Shown piece by piece: positions 1 to 5,514 of a DNA stretch of 5,514 nucleotides (position 1 is the stretch's first letter; each line of letters opens with the position of its first letter). Position numbers and translations under genes: made by a program. Source of the DNA: an uncultured Pseudomonadota bacterium (GTDB lineage: Bacteria > Pseudomonadota > Gammaproteobacteria > Methylococcales > Methylomonadaceae); contig CAIUWU010000041.1 in the NCBI GenBank assembly GCA_903902945.1, forward strand, positions 1-5,514. The letters are read 5' to 3'. Below the pieces are notes generated by a model. That model saw only the letters and a list, made by a program, of their open reading frames with translations. It was not told the DNA's origin and did not search any database.

Positions 1-1113
1 CTCACTCTGGTGCCCTATATCAAGTCTGCCGGCGAATTAAAAACCAAACCGACCCAGCATTCTGTCAAAGAACTGCGCACCATCGGTATTCAGCCGGATA
101 TTCTGATCTGCCGTTCCGAGCAGGCCATTCCTGCCAGTGATCGTCGCAAGATTGCCTTGTTTACCAATGTTGCCGAGAAAGCCGTGATTTCGGCGATTGA
201 TGCCGATACCATTTACCGGATTCCATTGTTGCTGAGAGAACAGGGGTTGGATGATATTGTGGTGGATCAGTTGCGTCTTGATGTACCGCCGGCTGATCTG
301 ACTGAATGGGAGAAAGTAGTCGATGGTCTGACCCACCCGACCGATCAGGTCAAAATCGCTATCGTCGGTAAATACGTCGATCACACCGATGCTTATAAAT
401 CGCTGAACGAAGCCCTGATTCACGCCGGAATTCATACTCGTCATAAAGTCATCATCAAATACATCGATTCCGAAACCATAGAAGCCGAAGGTACTGCGCA
501 ACTGAAAGATGTCGATGCGATTCTGGTGCCGGGCGGTTTTGGTGAGCGGGGTGTGGAAGGCAAAATTTCTACGGTGCGGTTTGCCCGTGAAAACCGGATT
601 CCCTATCTGGGTATCTGTCTCGGTATGCAGTCGGCGGTGATTGAGTTTGCCCGTGATGTGGTTGGTCTGGAGGGTGCTCATAGTACCGAGTTTCTGCCTA
701 AAAGCCCGCATCCGGTGATTGGTCTGATTACCGAGTGGATGGATGAGGCCGGCACTCTGGTGACCCGGGATGAGGATTCCGATTTAGGCGGCACTATGCG
801 TCTGGGGGCGCAAAAATGCAGTTTAAAACCTGACACGCTGGCGTTTCAGCTGTATCAGAAAGATGTGATTACTGAGCGTCACCGTCATCGTTACGAATTC
901 AATAACCAATATCTGAAAAAACTGGAAGAAGCCGGGATGCGTTTTTCAGGAAAATCATTGGATGGCCGTCTGGTTGAAATTGTCGAATTACCCGATCATC
1001 CGTGGTTTCTGGCTTGTCAGTTCCACCCTGAATTTACTTCGACACCGCGCAATGGCCACCCGCTATTCTCCGGTTTTGTAGAAGCCGCCGCTAAGCATAA
1101 AAATCAAGGTTAA
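1..1113 (+). CDS. pyrG: CTP synthase (glutamine-hydrolysing), 5' end outside window
   Basis: CTP synthase makes CTP from UTP with ATP and glutamine, the last step of pyrimidine nucleotide synthesis in the cytoplasm. The frame is open from base 1 and codes for 371 residues. From memory of the 545-residue E. coli enzyme, about 173 N-terminal residues, including the P-loop, lie upstream. What remains is the end of the synthetase domain, with the nucleotide-binding KTKPTQHS motif at residues 14-21, a linker, and a class I glutamine amidotransferase domain from about residue 115. That domain has an oxyanion motif PGGFG (codons 529-543), nucleophile Cys206 in GICLGMQ (codon 616-618), and His342 and Glu344 in HPEF (codons 1024-1032). 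These line up with E. coli Cys379, His515 and Glu517 at a constant offset of 173. The GTG at position 10 is an internal Val codon, not the start. The stop lies 2 bases before kdsA, so the two are very likely cotranscribed. No regulation is visible because the promoter is off the window. Confidence 0.98.
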   Translation, partial: LTLVPYIKSAGELKTKPTQHSVKELRTIGIQPDILICRSEQAIPASDRRKIALFTNVAEKAVISAIDADTIYRIPLLLREQGLDDIVVDQLRLDVPPADLTEWEKVVDGLTHPTDQVKIAIVGKYVDHTDAYKSLNEALIHAGIHTRHKVIIKYIDSETIEAEGTAQLKDVDAILVPGGFGERGVEGKISTVRFARENRIPYLGICLGMQSAVIEFARDVVGLEGAHSTEFLPKSPHPVIGLITEWMDEAGTLVTRDEDSDLGGTMRLGAQKCSLKPDTLAFQLYQKDVITERHRHRYEFNNQYLKKLEEAGMRFSGKSLDGRLVEIVELPDHPWFLACQFHPEFTSTPRNGHPLFSGFVEAAAKHKNQG

Positions 1114-1115
1114 AC

Positions 1116-1949
1116 ATGAAACTCTGTCATTTTGAAGCGGGCTTGGATCAGCCGTTTTTTCTGATTGCCGGTACCTGTGTCATCGAGAGCGAGCAAATGA
1201 CGCTCGATACCGCCGGTAAACTCAAAGAAATTACCGATCAGCTCGGTATTCCGTTTATCTATAAATCCTCATTCGACAAAGCCAACCGCTCGTCACTGGG
1301 CAGCTTTCGCGGTCCTGGCCTGGAAAAAGGCCTGCAAATTCTGGAAACGGTCAAACAGCAGCTTAATGTGCCGGTGCTGACCGATGTCCATGAAGATACC
1401 CCGTTAGCAGAAGTGGCTGCCGTGGTTGACGTGCTGCAGACGCCAGCCTTTTTATGCCGTCAGACCAACTTTATTCAAAGCGTTGCGGCGCTGGGTAAAC
1501 CGGTCAATATTAAAAAAGGCCAGTTCCTGGCGCCCTGGGATATGGCGAATGTTGCCAATAAAGCCAAAGCCACCGGCAATCAGCAAATCATGGTCTGTGA
1601 GCGCGGAGTATCGTTTGGTTATAATAATTTGGTTTCCGATATGCGTTCTCTGGCTGCCATGCGTGATACCGGCTGTCCGGTAGTATTTGATGCTACCCAT
1701 TCGGTACAGTTACCGGGTGGGCAGGGCAATTGTTCCGGCGGTCAGCGTGAATTCGTGCCGGTATTGTCACGAGCGGCTATGGCCGTGGGAATTGCCGGTC
1801 TGTTTATGGAGACCCACCCAAAACCGGAACAAGCATTAAGTGATGGCCCTAACTCCTGGCCATTGCACCGCATGAAAGAATTGTTGGAAATGTTAGTAAC
1901 TATAGACAAGGCTGTTAAATCCAGTCCTCTGATTGAAACCACACTATAA
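1116..1949 (+). CDS. kdsA: 3-deoxy-8-phosphooctulonate synthase (Kdo-8-P synthase), metal-dependent class
   Basis: KdsA condenses phosphoenolpyruvate with D-arabinose 5-phosphate to give Kdo 8-phosphate, the first committed step to the Kdo sugar of the LPS inner core. The 277-residue length is normal for this TIM-barrel family. Visible family motifs are KSSFDKANRSS (50-60), FRGPGLE (64-70), TDVHE (89-93), AFLCRQT (111-117), NIKKGQFLAPWD (131-142) and FGYNNLV (167-173). Cys21, His195, Glu232 and Asp243 match the four metal ligands I recall for the Aquifex aeolicus enzyme (Cys11, His185, Glu222, Asp233), all at an offset of exactly 10. E. coli has Asn in place of the Cys. This protein also has QLPGG at 198-202 like Aquifex, not the E. 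coli QCRDPFG form. I therefore infer the metal-dependent class. The ATG is preceded by AAGG at 1106-1109, 6 bases upstream and inside the end of pyrG. The next gene, eno, supplies the substrate phosphoenolpyruvate. Confidence 0.97.
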   Translation: MKLCHFEAGLDQPFFLIAGTCVIESEQMTLDTAGKLKEITDQLGIPFIYKSSFDKANRSSLGSFRGPGLEKGLQILETVKQQLNVPVLTDVHEDTPLAEVAAVVDVLQTPAFLCRQTNFIQSVAALGKPVNIKKGQFLAPWDMANVANKAKATGNQQIMVCERGVSFGYNNLVSDMRSLAAMRDTGCPVVFDATHSVQLPGGQGNCSGGQREFVPVLSRAAMAVGIAGLFMETHPKPEQALSDGPNSWPLHRMKELLEMLVTIDKAVKSSPLIETTL

Positions 1950-1958
1950 GGTAAGGTA

Positions 1959-3242
1959 ATGGCAAGAATAGTAGATGTAAAAGCAAGAGAAGTTTTAGAC
2001 TCACGCGGCAACCCGACTGTTGAAGCAGAAGTTTATCTGGCGTCAGGTATCGTCGGTAGCGCCATGGTGCCATCCGGTGCTTCAACCGGTGAGCGCGAAG
2101 CCATCGAATTGCGTGATGGTGATAAAAACCGTTATTTGGGCAAAGGTGTTCTGAACGCAGTTAACTTCGTCAATACCGAAATCCGTGAAGCGATTATTGG
2201 TATGGATGCTAGCAAACAAGCCGATCTGGATCAGAAAATGATTGCTCTCGACGGCACTGCCAGCAAAAGCCGTTTGGGCGCTAATGCCATTCTGGGCGTT
2301 TCAATGGCGGCTGCGCGTGCTGCTGCTGAAGAAGCCGGTGTGCCACTGTACAAATTCCTTAACACCAGCGGCGAATTCATCATGCCAGTACCGATGATGA
2401 ATATCATCAACGGTGGTTCACACGCTGATAACAGCGTTGACTTGCAAGAATTCATGATTCTGCCTGTAGGCGCACCGACTTTCCGCGAAGCGATTCGTTA
2501 CGGCGCTGAAGTGTTCCACAATCTGGCCAAAGTATTAAAAGCCAGAGGTCTGGCAACCACTGTGGGTGATGAAGGTGGTTTTGCCCCTAACCTGCGTTCC
2601 AACGAAGAAGCGATCGAAGTGATTTTGGAAGCGATCGAAAAAGCCGGTTACAAAGCAGGCGAAGACATCTATCTGGGTATGGACGCGGCTGCTTCTGAAT
2701 ACTTTGAAGATGGCAAATACACACTGTCTGCCGAAAACCGTAGCTTCAACTCAGAAGAAATGGTCGACTTCCTGGCGGCATGGGTTGATAAATATCCGAT
2801 TATCTCAATCGAAGACGGCCTGGATGAAAACGACTGGTCAGGCTGGAAATATCAAACTGAACAGCTGGGCGGCAAAATCCAGTTGGTCGGTGACGATCTG
2901 TTCGTAACCAACCCTGCGATCCTGAAAGAAGGTATCGAGAAAGGGATTGCGAACTCTATTCTGATCAAAGTTAACCAAATCGGTACTCTGACCGAAACTC
3001 TGGAAGCGATCAGCACGGCAAAAGCAGCGGGTTACAGTGCTGTGGTATCACACCGTTCAGGCGAAACCGAAGACACTACCATTGCTGACCTGGTGGTCGC
3101 TACCGGTACTGGCCAGATCAAAACCGGTTCATTGAGCCGTTCTGACCGTGTTGCCAAATACAACCGTCTGATGAAAATCGAAGACGAGCTGGGCGATAAA
3201 GCCAGATATGCAGGTCGCAGCGCATTCAAAATGCTGTCTTAA
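1959..3242 (+). CDS. eno: Enolase (phosphopyruvate hydratase)
   Basis: Enolase interconverts 2-phosphoglycerate and phosphoenolpyruvate in glycolysis and gluconeogenesis; in many proteobacteria it is also a subunit of the RNA degradosome. At 427 residues it is full length and close to the 432 of E. coli. It opens with the family signature DSRGNPTVE (14-22). The flexible loop SGASTGE (39-45), Glu205 in GDEGGFAPN, the Mg2+ ligands Asp242, Glu285 and Asp312, the catalytic base Lys337 in LIKVNQIGTLTET, His365 and Arg366 in SHRSGETEDT, and Lys388 in GQIKTG are all present, so the enzyme should be active. The ATG is 9 bases after kdsA. AAGG occurs at 1948-1951, overlapping the kdsA stop with 7-base spacing, and again at 1953-1956, which is too close to the start. 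Codon choice looks more restricted than in the neighbours, as expected for a highly expressed gene. A strong terminator follows at 3279-3307. Confidence 0.99.
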   Translation: MARIVDVKAREVLDSRGNPTVEAEVYLASGIVGSAMVPSGASTGEREAIELRDGDKNRYLGKGVLNAVNFVNTEIREAIIGMDASKQADLDQKMIALDGTASKSRLGANAILGVSMAAARAAAEEAGVPLYKFLNTSGEFIMPVPMMNIINGGSHADNSVDLQEFMILPVGAPTFREAIRYGAEVFHNLAKVLKARGLATTVGDEGGFAPNLRSNEEAIEVILEAIEKAGYKAGEDIYLGMDAAASEYFEDGKYTLSAENRSFNSEEMVDFLAAWVDKYPIISIEDGLDENDWSGWKYQTEQLGGKIQLVGDDLFVTNPAILKEGIEKGIANSILIKVNQIGTLTETLEAISTAKAAGYSAVVSHRSGETEDTTIADLVVATGTGQIKTGSLSRSDRVAKYNRLMKIEDELGDKARYAGRSAFKMLS

Positions 3243-3247
3243 TCTGC

Positions 3248-3269
3248 TTTCAGTCTGAACAGACTGAAA
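3248..3269 (+). repeat. Perfect inverted repeat between eno and its terminator
   Basis: The arm TTTCAGTCTG (3248-3257) and its exact reverse complement CAGACTGAAA (3260-3269) are separated by AA. As RNA this folds into a 9-bp stem with a GAAC loop, starting 5 bases after the eno stop. It is not followed by a T-run, so it is not itself a standard intrinsic terminator. It could protect the 3' end of eno mRNA, act as a DNA operator (it is a clean dyad), or form part of an ftsB leader structure. The 3' arm can alternatively pair locally, ACTGA (3263-3267) with TCAGT (3273-3277), though that 5-bp helix is much weaker. The structure is read directly from the sequence; the function is unknown. Confidence 0.7.
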
Positions 3270-3278
3270 CTATCAGTG

Positions 3279-3307
3279 CCGGGTGAGTAAATCTCACCCG
3301 GTCTTTT
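3279..3307 (+). terminator. Rho-independent terminator after eno
   Basis: CCGGGTGAG (3279-3287) pairs without mismatch with CTCACCCGG (3293-3301) across a TAAAT loop. This 9-bp, GC-rich stem is followed at once by TCTTTT (3302-3307). This is a textbook intrinsic terminator on the + strand and should end most transcripts from pyrG, kdsA and eno. The T-run is short and broken by one C, so some read-through is plausible. It ends 8 bases before the proposed ftsB start, which leaves no room for a separate promoter between them. Confidence 0.9.
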
Positions 3308-3318
3308 GAGGACTGATT
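3308..3318 (+). promoter_or_regulatory. ftsB ribosome binding site and non-AUG start region
   Basis: GAGG at 3308-3311 is the only good Shine-Dalgarno match ahead of the ftsB frame. It lies 4 bases before ATT (3316) and 7 bases before ATC (3319). An in-frame TGA at 3307-3309 blocks any start further upstream. Between that stop and the TTG at 3373 the frame has no ATG, GTG or TTG. CTG at 3313 is in frame but only 1 base from GAGG, too close to be used. The site sits directly after the terminator T-run, so the binding site and the terminator belong to the same stretch of RNA. Confidence 0.6.
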
Positions 3319-3603
3319 ATCAAAACACTAGTCATCGTCATTATCCTGCTGATCGCACACTTCCAGTACCGGTTGTGGCTGGGGGATGCTAGTCTTTCGC
3401 AAATCATTGAGTCCCGCGAACATCTCGAAGCGTTGACCAAAGACGCTCAGGAAAAGAAAGACCGCAATGCAGCGCTCTATGCTGAGGTGGTCGATCTGCG
3501 TAAAGGTCTGGAAACCATCGAAGAACGTGCCCGTTATGATCTGGGTATGATCAAAGAAAACGAAACCTTCTTTCAGGTACTTGAACAACAAACTCATGAC
3601 TAA
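3316..3603 (+). CDS. ftsB: Cell division protein FtsB, apparent ATT (or ATC) start
   Basis: FtsB is a small bitopic inner-membrane protein that forms the FtsQ-FtsL-FtsB complex, which activates septal peptidoglycan synthesis at the divisome. Read from ATT at 3316 it has 95 residues, a usual FtsB size. It begins IKTLVIVIILLIAHFQY, a single hydrophobic membrane segment at about residues 4-14 with only a few residues ahead of it. The conserved LW follows (20-21), then a charged coiled coil at about 27-66 with the LYAEVVDLRKGLETIEERAR region (54-73), and the C-terminal LGMIKENETFFQV (76-88). The start is odd: no standard start codon lies ahead of the membrane segment. The first conventional choice, TTG at 3373, would give 76 residues without the membrane helix, which FtsB needs. 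ATT is favoured because natural AUU starts are known (E. coli infC and pcnB); ATC at 3319 has better spacing and loses only one residue. A one-base sequence error (ATG read as ATT) is also possible. The end overlaps ispD by 8 bases. Confidence 0.85.
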   Translation: MIKTLVIVIILLIAHFQYRLWLGDASLSQIIESREHLEALTKDAQEKKDRNAALYAEVVDLRKGLETIEERARYDLGMIKENETFFQVLEQQTHD

Positions 3604-4291
3604 AACCCGTCAATGCTGGGCCGTAGTGCCCGCAGCCGGCGTCGGCAAGCGCATGCAGGCTGACCGCCCCAAACAATATCTGCCTTTGGCCGGAAAAACC
3701 GTGATTGAGCATACGCTGCTGCGTTTGTTAGGCTCTCAAGCGTTTCAGGCTGTTGCCGTGGCGATTTCGCTAGAAGATCCGTACTGGCCGGAACTGGCGA
3801 TTGCCTCTCATCCATCGGTGATTACTGCACCGGGCGGCAAGGAACGGGCTGATTCGGTGTTGTCAGCGCTAAAAGCGCTGGAGGGCAAAGCCGATGAGCG
3901 GGACTGGGTGCTGGTGCATGATGCCGCCCGTCCCTGTATTACCGCCGATGACATTCAGCATCTGATTCAGACGCTGGAACAGGATGCGGTAGGCGGTATT
4001 CTGGCCCTGTCATCGCATGACACACTCAAGCACGTTGAAGGCAATACTATTACCGCCAGTGTTAACCGTCAGCATATCTGGCGGGCGCTGACGCCACAGA
4101 TGTTTCGTTATGGCATGTTGCGTGCTGCCTTGCAGCAGACCGAAGGCAACCCGGCGATTACCGACGAAGCCAGTGCGCTGGAACTGCTGGGCTGGCAGCC
4201 GAAAATCGTCGAAGGCCGCCCGGACAATATTAAAATTACCCGGCCCGAAGATTTGGCCCTGGCACAATTCTATATGGAGCAACAAGCATGA
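3596..4291 (+). CDS. ispD: 2-C-methyl-D-erythritol 4-phosphate cytidylyltransferase
   Basis: IspD joins MEP to CTP to give CDP-methylerythritol, the third step of the MEP pathway to isoprenoid precursors in the cytoplasm. From the ATG at 3596 it has 231 residues, normal for the stand-alone enzyme. The nucleotide-binding signature is VVPAAGVGKRM (10-20) followed by RPKQYL (24-29), with Arg19 and Lys26 as the basic residues expected to stabilise the reaction. Further family motifs are GGKERADSV (80-88), VLVHDAARPC (105-114), ALTPQMF (164-170), ITDEASALE (188-196) and EGRPDNIKITRPEDLALA (206-223), including Thr189 and Lys213. I prefer ATG 3596 over the in-frame TTG at 3581: the ATG gives the usual N-terminus and overlaps the end of ftsB by 8 bases, which suits translational coupling. 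No strong Shine-Dalgarno sits at the right distance from it (AGG at 3575-3577 is 18 bases away). Its stop overlaps the ispF start. Confidence 0.97.
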   Translation: MTKTRQCWAVVPAAGVGKRMQADRPKQYLPLAGKTVIEHTLLRLLGSQAFQAVAVAISLEDPYWPELAIASHPSVITAPGGKERADSVLSALKALEGKADERDWVLVHDAARPCITADDIQHLIQTLEQDAVGGILALSSHDTLKHVEGNTITASVNRQHIWRALTPQMFRYGMLRAALQQTEGNPAITDEASALELLGWQPKIVEGRPDNIKITRPEDLALAQFYMEQQA

Positions 4292-4761
4292 TACGTGTAG
4301 GACAAGGTTATGATGTCCATCGGTTCAACGATGGCGATCACATCATTCTCGGCGGCGTGACCATTCCTTATGAAAAAGGCCTGGAAGCGCACTCGGACGG
4401 CGACGTGGTGTTACATGCTCTGGCTGATGCCATTCTGGGCGCTGCGGCACTGGGCGATATTGGCAAACACTTTCCCGATACCGATCCTGAGTTTAAAGGT
4501 GCCGACAGTCGCGTGTTACTGCGTCATGTCTATAACATCGTGCAGGAGAAAGGCTACAAGCTGATTAACGCCGACATTACCATCATTGCCCAGGCGCCGA
4601 AAATGCTGCCGCATGTACCGGCGATGCGCGCCAATATCGCTGCCGATCTGCAAGTCGATGTCGATTTTATCAATGTCAAAGCCACCACTACCGAGAAGCT
4701 TGGTTTTGAAGGCCGTAAAGAAGGTATCGCCGTCCAGGCGGTAGTCTTGATCGAGCAATAA
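4288..4761 (+). CDS. ispF: 2-C-methyl-D-erythritol 2,4-cyclodiphosphate synthase
   Basis: IspF cyclises CDP-methylerythritol 2-phosphate to MEcPP with loss of CMP, the fifth MEP-pathway step, as a homotrimer with Zn2+ in active sites at the subunit interfaces. The 157 residues match the family length. Motifs seen are GQGYDVHRF (5-13) with Zn ligands Asp9 and His11, then AHSDGDVVLHALADA (34-48) with His35 and the third Zn ligand His43. They are followed by GDIGKHFPDTD (57-67), AQAPKM (101-106) and the C-terminal signature KATTTEKLGFEGRKEGIA (131-148). ATG 4288 overlaps the ispD stop in ATGA. GGAG at 4276-4279, 8 bases upstream inside ispD, is a good binding site. IspF does not use the IspD product directly, since IspE acts between them and is not in this window. 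The adjacent ispD-ispF arrangement is common in proteobacteria, where some species have the two fused; here they are separate proteins. Confidence 0.98.
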   Translation: MIRVGQGYDVHRFNDGDHIILGGVTIPYEKGLEAHSDGDVVLHALADAILGAAALGDIGKHFPDTDPEFKGADSRVLLRHVYNIVQEKGYKLINADITIIAQAPKMLPHVPAMRANIAADLQVDVDFINVKATTTEKLGFEGRKEGIAVQAVVLIEQ

Positions 4762-4762
4762 C

Positions 4763-5514
4763 ATGTCCGAAATCACCCTGCCGCAATGGCCGTATGCCTA
4801 TGGCGGGCCAAGCGGCAGTGGCGTCATCAAACAGTCTGCCGACGATTTTATCGTTGAAGAACAGCTGTCATTTGTGCCTGATGGCAGTGGCGAGCATGTG
4901 TTTTTGCAGATCGAAAAATGCCATGAAAATACCGAATACGTTGCCCGCTTGCTGGCGCGGCATGCCGGTGTCCGGCAGCGCGATGTCAGCTTTGCCGGAC
5001 TGAAAGACCGGCACGGACGCACCCGCCAGTGGTTCAGTGTCTGGTTGCCCGGCAAAGACGGACCCGACTGGCAGGCGCTCAATTCCGATAACCTGCAAGT
5101 TCTCAGCATTAACCGTCATGCCCGTAAGCTCAAGCGTGGCGTACTGGCTGCCAATCAGTTTCATCTGCGTATCCGCAGTTGGCAGGGTGATACTGCCTTG
5201 CTGGAGCAACAGTTGCAGCTGATCAGCCGGCAAGGCTATCCCAATTATTTCGGCGAACAGCGTTTTGGTCATCAGGGCCGTAATGTTGCCAAAGCACTGG
5301 CCATGTTCGGCGGTGCCAGAGTTAAGCGCGAACAGCGCAGCATTTATCTGTCAGCGGCACGCTCGTATCTGTTTAATCTGATTGTTGCCGAACGGGTGCG
5401 GATGCAAACCTGGAATCAGGGACTCCCCGGCGATGTGTTGCAGCTGGCTAATTCGCATAGTTATTTTGCCAGTGACAGCATTGACACCGCACTGCAAGCC
5501 CGACTCGATAGTGC
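4763..5514 (+). CDS. truD: tRNA pseudouridine(13) synthase TruD, 3' end outside window
   Basis: TruD converts U13 of tRNA (tRNA-Glu in E. coli) to pseudouridine. The window holds 250 codons plus two bases and no stop is reached. E. coli TruD is about 349 residues as I recall, so roughly 100 residues are cut off by the window edge. The protein starts MSEITLPQWPYAYGGP, followed by the early family stretch VIKQSADDFIVEE (21-33). The catalytic motif is FAGLKDRHGRTRQWFS (77-92); Asp82 corresponds to catalytic Asp80 of E. coli. Next come LKRGVLAANQFHLRIR (123-138) and the conserved GYPNYFGEQRFGHQGRN (158-174), which leads into the TRUD-specific insertion domain. The ATG is 1 base after the ispF stop, with a weak GAG at 4753-4755 spaced 7 bases away, so translation may lean on coupling to ispF. 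The truD gene next to ispF fits the usual gammaproteobacterial neighbourhood. Confidence 0.97.
   Translation, partial: MSEITLPQWPYAYGGPSGSGVIKQSADDFIVEEQLSFVPDGSGEHVFLQIEKCHENTEYVARLLARHAGVRQRDVSFAGLKDRHGRTRQWFSVWLPGKDGPDWQALNSDNLQVLSINRHARKLKRGVLAANQFHLRIRSWQGDTALLEQQLQLISRQGYPNYFGEQRFGHQGRNVAKALAMFGGARVKREQRSIYLSAARSYLFNLIVAERVRMQTWNQGLPGDVLQLANSHSYFASDSIDTALQARLDS

Noticed and set aside
10..12. GTG as the start of pyrG
   Set aside because: The frame stays open to base 1, and the residues before it (LTL) continue the CTP synthase alignment; the true start is off the window.
37..711. A 224-codon open frame on the - strand inside pyrG
   Set aside because: It lies wholly opposite a strongly conserved CTP synthase coding sequence, has no recognisable motif and looks like an antisense shadow of codon bias.
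2607..2639. Repeated GAAGCGATCGAA (2607-2618 and 2628-2639) as a possible DNA motif
   Set aside because: Both copies encode Glu-Ala-Ile-Glu in a conserved helix of enolase with the gene's preferred codons, so coding explains them.
3243..3315. A sigma-70 promoter for ftsB in the spacer (for example TATCAG at 3271-3276 as a -10)
   Set aside because: The matching -35 position (TTTCAG, 3248-3253) is poor and lies within the hairpin arm; too weak to annotate.
3373..3375. TTG as the start of ftsB
   Set aside because: It would remove the membrane helix, lies within the conserved region after it and has no binding site upstream.
3581..3583. TTG as the start of ispD
   Set aside because: It adds five residues with no family similarity, and the binding site would be only 3 bases away; ATG 3596 fits IspD better.
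4868..5272. A 134-codon open frame on the - strand inside truD
   Set aside because: The + strand here encodes the catalytic TruD region with family motifs throughout; the opposite frame shows nothing recognisable.

Overview
This window looks like ordinary core chromosome from a gammaproteobacterium. It has seven genes, all on the + strand, in the order pyrG (5' end cut off), kdsA, eno, ftsB, ispD, ispF, truD (3' end cut off). This order, the LPS gene kdsA and the close protein similarity to gammaproteobacterial homologues support the assignment. Base composition looks near 50% GC by eye. KdsA is of the metal-dependent class rather than the Escherichia coli class, so this is probably not an enteric bacterium. 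A methanotroph-like lineage (Methylococcales) is a guess from the overall feel of the proteins, not something shown here.

Region 1 (1-3307) is a tight unit of pyrG, kdsA and eno, with gaps of 2 and 9 bases, closed by a strong intrinsic terminator at 3279-3307. The genes are linked metabolically. Enolase makes phosphoenolpyruvate, which KdsA condenses with arabinose 5-phosphate. PyrG makes CTP, which is needed downstream to activate Kdo as CMP-Kdo and is also the substrate of IspD.

Region 2 (3243-3315) is a short but structured spacer. It holds a perfect inverted repeat, then the terminator, then the ftsB ribosome binding site almost touching the terminator's T-run. The ftsB frame has no ATG, GTG or TTG ahead of its membrane segment, so it appears to start at ATT (3316) or ATC (3319). 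Any transcript carrying ftsB must either read through the terminator or begin inside or very near it. This is the most interesting place in the window.

Region 3 (3316-5514) is a second compact unit of ftsB, ispD, ispF and truD, with overlaps of 8 and 4 bases and a gap of 1 base. FtsB is a divisome protein, IspD and IspF are steps of the MEP isoprenoid pathway, and TruD is a tRNA pseudouridine synthase.

I see no mobile element, CRISPR array, tRNA, rRNA or horizontally acquired cassette, and no undescribed multi-gene system. The points worth a second look are the non-AUG start and structured leader of ftsB and the class of KdsA.
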